Below the pieces are notes generated by a model, which was given only the letters and a program-made list of their open reading frames with translations, had not been told where the DNA came from and searched no databases. Both the position numbers and the translations under genes were made by a program. Of a DNA stretch of 64,000 bases, positions 57,551 through 64,000 are shown piece by piece; positions within the stretch are counted from its first letter, which is position 1, and each line of letters starts with the position of its first letter. The DNA comes from Duganella dendranthematis (GTDB lineage: Bacteria; Pseudomonadota; Gammaproteobacteria; Burkholderiales; Burkholderiaceae_D), in contig NZ_CP051684.1 in assembly GCF_012849375.1 (NCBI RefSeq), positions 4,278,001 to 4,342,000 on the forward strand, in the 5' to 3' direction.

Positions 57551-58894
57551 TCATGGTGTTTTTTTAGCCAACTGGTATGGCACTTCGATGGTGACGATCA
57601 CGCCGCTGGGGCTGTTGGCGGCGATCAGCAGCTGGCCTTGTTCGCCGTGCAGCAGTTTCAGGCGTTCGCGGATATTCGACAGGCCGAGGCCGGTGCCGTC
57701 GCTGGGTTTGGCGCCGAAGCCGAGGCCGTTGTCGGCGACGATCACGCGCAGCTTGTTATGGGCGACGTCGGCGCGTACCTTCAGCGTGCCGCCTTCCGGC
57801 TTGCCTTCCAGGCCGTGCTTGATGGCGTTTTCCACCATCGACTGCAGCATCATCGGCGGGAAGGCGGCGGTGCGCAGGCCGTCGGGGATGTCGAAATCGA
57901 CCGTCAAACGCTCTTCCATGCGCATTTTCAGCAGATTCAGGTAGGCCTCGACCATGTCGGCTTCACGGCCGAGGTTGGTGATCAGCGCGCTGTCGCGGAT
58001 TTGCGGGAGCACCGCGCGCAAGTATTTGATCAGGCTGCGCTGCATAGCCGAGGCGCGCGGCGGGTCGGTCTCGATCAGGTATTCAACCGATGCCAGTGTA
58101 TTAAACAGGAAGTGCGGCTCAACCTGGGCTTGCATCATTTGCATCTTCGCTTCGCTCAGCTGGCGCTGCATGGATTCGCGCTCGGCGGCGGCGTTGGCCG
58201 ACTGGCTTTCCTGCTCGGCGCGCTTTTTACTGCCCATCAGCGCCTTGGTGCCGAACAGGGCCAGCACCAGCAGCGTAATAAAGCTCTTGAACCAGGTGGA
58301 GGCCTGACCGTGGTAGCGGGCGACTTTCTGCTCGGCGGCGTCGTCCACGGCCTCTTCAATCGCGTTGGACAATTCTTCGCCGATTTGCGGCGGCAGGTCG
58401 ATGTGGACTTCCTCGCCCGGCAGCGACGGCAGGGCAGGGACGGAGGCGGCGCCGTTCTTGCTGCCTTTGGAAGGTTTGGCCGGGGCGGCGGGCGCGGCTG
58501 GCGTTTCGGGCGTCTCGGCTGTTTCAGGTGTGGCTGGGGTTTCCGGGGTTTCCGGTGTTTCTGGCGTGGCCACCGTCGTGTGGTCGCCGCCGTCGTCGGT
58601 ATTCTTGGTGCGGATCTTGCCGCGCGGGTTGAAGTGAATGCCGTTGTCGTCGATCAGAATATTGGTATCGCTGCCTTTACGCTTGGCACTGCGGGCTTGC
58701 TCTTCTTCCTGAATCGGGTTTGACGAAAACAGTTCATCCTGCAGGATGGAGCCGGCAATCAGCATCAGGATGGCAAACACCAGGAACTTCCACCACGACA
58801 GCTGGGTCACCCAGGTGGCGGTCGCGTCGAAGCCACGGTGCAGCCAGGTGCCGGCGGTCTTCAGGGTGTCTTGCACTTTAGGCGTAGGAAACAT
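57551..58894 (-). CDS. LytS-type sensor histidine kinase with a Pro-Glu-Thr rich extracytoplasmic loop
   Basis: The 447-residue protein has two membrane helices (about 35-51 and 202-220) bounding a 150-residue loop predicted to face the periplasm. The loop holds a TPE repeat tract (about 109-139). The kinase part has His261 in QVEPHFLFNTLASVEYL and HATPase_c motifs (MVENAIKHGLEG, VADNGLGFG, GLGLSNIRERL). It forms a pair with the LytTR regulator downstream. The loop is unlike known sensor domains and could span or contact the cell wall. Confidence 0.92.
   Translation of the reverse strand: MFPTPKVQDTLKTAGTWLHRGFDATATWVTQLSWWKFLVFAILMLIAGSILQDELFSSNPIQEEEQARSAKRKGSDTNILIDDNGIHFNPRGKIRTKNTDDGGDHTTVATPETPETPETPATPETAETPETPAAPAAPAKPSKGSKNGAASVPALPSLPGEEVHIDLPPQIGEELSNAIEEAVDDAAEQKVARYHGQASTWFKSFITLLVLALFGTKALMGSKKRAEQESQSANAAAERESMQRQLSEAKMQMMQAQVEPHFLFNTLASVEYLIETDPPRASAMQRSLIKYLRAVLPQIRDSALITNLGREADMVEAYLNLLKMRMEERLTVDFDIPDGLRTAAFPPMMLQSMVENAIKHGLEGKPEGGTLKVRADVAHNKLRVIVADNGLGFGAKPSDGTGLGLSNIRERLKLLHGEQGQLLIAANSPSGVIVTIEVPYQLAKKTP
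58478..58570 (-). repeat. low-complexity repeat encoding Thr-Pro-Glu units
   Basis: The coding strand runs through repeated short units for TPE/ETP followed by PAAPAAPA (residues about 109-139 of the LytS-type kinase). Such repeats are extended and flexible and can change length by slippage. Confidence 0.75.
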
Positions 58895-59094
58895 GAACGG
58901 CTTTCACTCTTAACATGATGCAAGTGTAACCAGCCATGCCAGGACGCGCCATGCGATTGCGACAGTCTGCAAAAAATGGCGACTGGACGGTATTTGCAGA
59001 GCAGGCACTTGCCAAAGTGAATTCGGCTTGCTATAGTTCTCCTCCTCGCAAAACGACGCATGCAAATGCAGCGAAAAGCGAGAAAAAGAAGAGC

Positions 59095-59123
59095 TTGACG
59101 AGATGTACGAAACGCCTCATAAT
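59095..59123 (+). promoter_or_regulatory. rrn operon sigma-70 promoter
   Basis: TTGACG (59095-59100) and CATAAT (59118-59123) are separated by exactly 17 bases, with an A-rich UP-element-like tract just upstream (about 59070-59092). Transcription should start near 59130, giving a leader of about 195 bases before 16S. The rest of the 58895-59094 gap holds no recognised gene. Confidence 0.85.
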
Positions 59124-59173
59124 CTTGCCTCTTCGCTGACAGACAAAACGCTTTGTCGGCATGCAGTACAGAA

Positions 59174-59186
59174 TGATCTTTAAAAA
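59174..59186 (+). promoter_or_regulatory. boxA-like antitermination element in the rrn leader
   Basis: TGATCTTTAAAAA resembles the boxA core (TGCTCTTTAACA) and lies about 140 bases before 16S, where NusB-S10 loading is expected. Confidence 0.6.
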
Positions 59187-59261
59187 TTTACAGTCGATAA
59201 ATGTGGGCGTTTGATGCTGCAACAAAAAGCATTAAATGCTCAACAAAGAAATATTCAGTAG

Positions 59262-59280
59262 AAATACTGTCAGTATTTTT
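59262..59280 (+). other. terminator-like hairpin in the rrn leader
   Basis: AAATACTG (59262-59269) and CAGTATTT (59271-59278) are inverted arms one base apart, followed by TT; the usable stem is about six pairs with a five-base loop. A second hairpin GTGACC/GGTCAC lies at 59296-59313. They may be processing structures or a weak terminator overridden by rrn antitermination. Confidence 0.5.
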
Positions 59281-59324
59281 GAGAAGAGCGAACCAGTGAC
59301 CAGCAGTGGTCACAAACAGAGATT

Positions 59325-60858
<1,534 letters not shown>

Positions 60859-60936
60859 GAGTTTGCAGGATTCTTCGGAATCACTTTCAAGCGCTCACAC
60901 TTATCGACTGTAGACAATAAAAGAACAGCAAATATT

Positions 60937-61013
60937 GGGGCTGTAGCTCAGCTGGTTAGAGCACCGTGTTGATAACGCGGGGGTCGTTGGTTCGAGTCCA
61001 ACCAGCCCTACCA
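60937..61013 (+). tRNA. ileT: tRNA-Ile (anticodon GAT)
   Basis: This 77-base cloverleaf has acceptor GGGGCTG pairing with CAGCCCT (one G-U pair), the D-arm TAGCTCAGCTGGTTAGA, the anticodon loop TTGATAA, the T-arm with GGTTCGAGTCC, and an encoded CCA end. It sits in the 16S-23S spacer as in most proteobacteria. Confidence 0.97.
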
Positions 61014-61038
61014 GTTGCCTGTATTCGTGGTACCCATA

Positions 61039-61114
61039 GGGGGATTAGCTCAGCTGGGAGAGCACCTGCTTTGCAAGCAGGGGGTCGTCGGTTCGATCCC
61101 GTCATCCTCCACCA
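61039..61114 (+). tRNA. alaT: tRNA-Ala (anticodon TGC)
   Basis: The 76-base cloverleaf has acceptor GGGGGAT against ATCCTCC, the anticodon loop TTTGCAA, the T-arm with GGTTCGATCCC and an encoded CCA. It follows tRNA-Ile by 25 bases in the rrn spacer. Confidence 0.97.
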
Positions 61115-61157
61115 CCTGTTTTTACGTAAGCAAGAGATGCTTAGGTAAAAGCAGTAT

Positions 61158-61170
61158 CGTTCTTTAACAA
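61158..61170 (+). promoter_or_regulatory. boxA element before 23S rRNA
   Basis: CGTTCTTTAACAA matches boxA closely and lies between tRNA-Ala and 23S, the second usual site for rRNA antitermination. Confidence 0.75.
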
Positions 61171-61282
61171 TCTGGAAGAAGTAAAGTTTTATTAGGTGTG
61201 TGTCGACAGATACATGCCTGGGTAGTAAAACTCATCATCACAAAGTAGTAAATGCTTAGAACTATAGCCGTCAAGGTTATAG

Positions 61283-64000
<2,718 letters not shown>

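Noticed and set aside
58890..58920. ATGAACGGC near the start of the LytS-type kinase considered as a LytTR box
   Set aside because: It mismatches the consensus at the last position, overlaps the start codon and has no second box at the correct spacing.

Overview
The window is a GC-rich chromosomal segment from a betaproteobacterium of the Oxalobacteraceae (Duganella/Massilia/Janthinobacterium-like). The 16S rRNA gene at 59325-60855, the order 16S-tRNA-Ile-tRNA-Ala-23S, the acnD/prpF version of the methylcitrate pathway and the paired LytTR systems all fit this. Nearly all of it is housekeeping and metabolic core. I see no phage, IS element, CRISPR array or plasmid gene.

Layout. 1-6.5 kb: truncated membrane acyltransferase, rluE, icd, a tightly coupled rmlBACD (rfbBACD) operon for dTDP-L-rhamnose, and a cold-shock gene. 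6.8-9.5 kb: clpS-clpA, with clpS carrying an apparent one-base deletion. 9.5-16.8 kb: periplasmic tricorn-like S41 protease, FtsX/MacB-type permease with a sigma-54-like promoter, and an MFS transporter. 16.8-19.5 kb: secreted alpha/beta hydrolase, LytS-type kinase and LytTR regulator, preceded by two perfect LytTR boxes. 19.5-31 kb: propionate catabolism, with prpR divergent from prpB-prpC-acnD-prpF-prpE and followed by yjcH-actP, so that uptake, activation and the 2-methylcitrate cycle lie together. 31-46.8 kb: PAS-GGDEF-EAL protein, xth, small unknown genes, pepA divergent from lptF-lptG-cbiX, a LysR regulator, a stand-alone clpP divergent from an ECF41-like sigma factor, and an orphan motA. 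46.8-54 kb: assimilatory sulfate reduction (cysI-DUF934-cysH-cysD-cysN-SUMT) divergent from a CysB-family regulator. 54.7-58.9 kb: a porin and three two-component genes. 59-64 kb: an rrn operon, with the 23S gene cut by the window end.

How the genes work together. PrpR plus sigma-54 should switch on the prp genes; ActP/YjcH can import short-chain acids, PrpE activates propionate, PrpC, AcnD, PrpF and PrpB convert it, and Icd serves the TCA cycle. In sulfur metabolism CysDN makes APS, an Fe-S type CysH reduces it directly (no APS kinase is present), and the sirohaem enzyme CysI reduces sulfite. SUMT supplies the sirohaem precursor, and the short CbiX 7 kb away may supply the chelatase step.

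No single large unknown system stands out. The most interesting signals are regulatory: the LytTR box pair, the ECF41-type promoter in front of a shortened ECF sigma factor, the sigma-54-like element before an orphan permease, a hairpin that could bury the ribosome binding site of the DUF4126 gene, and the clpS frameshift.
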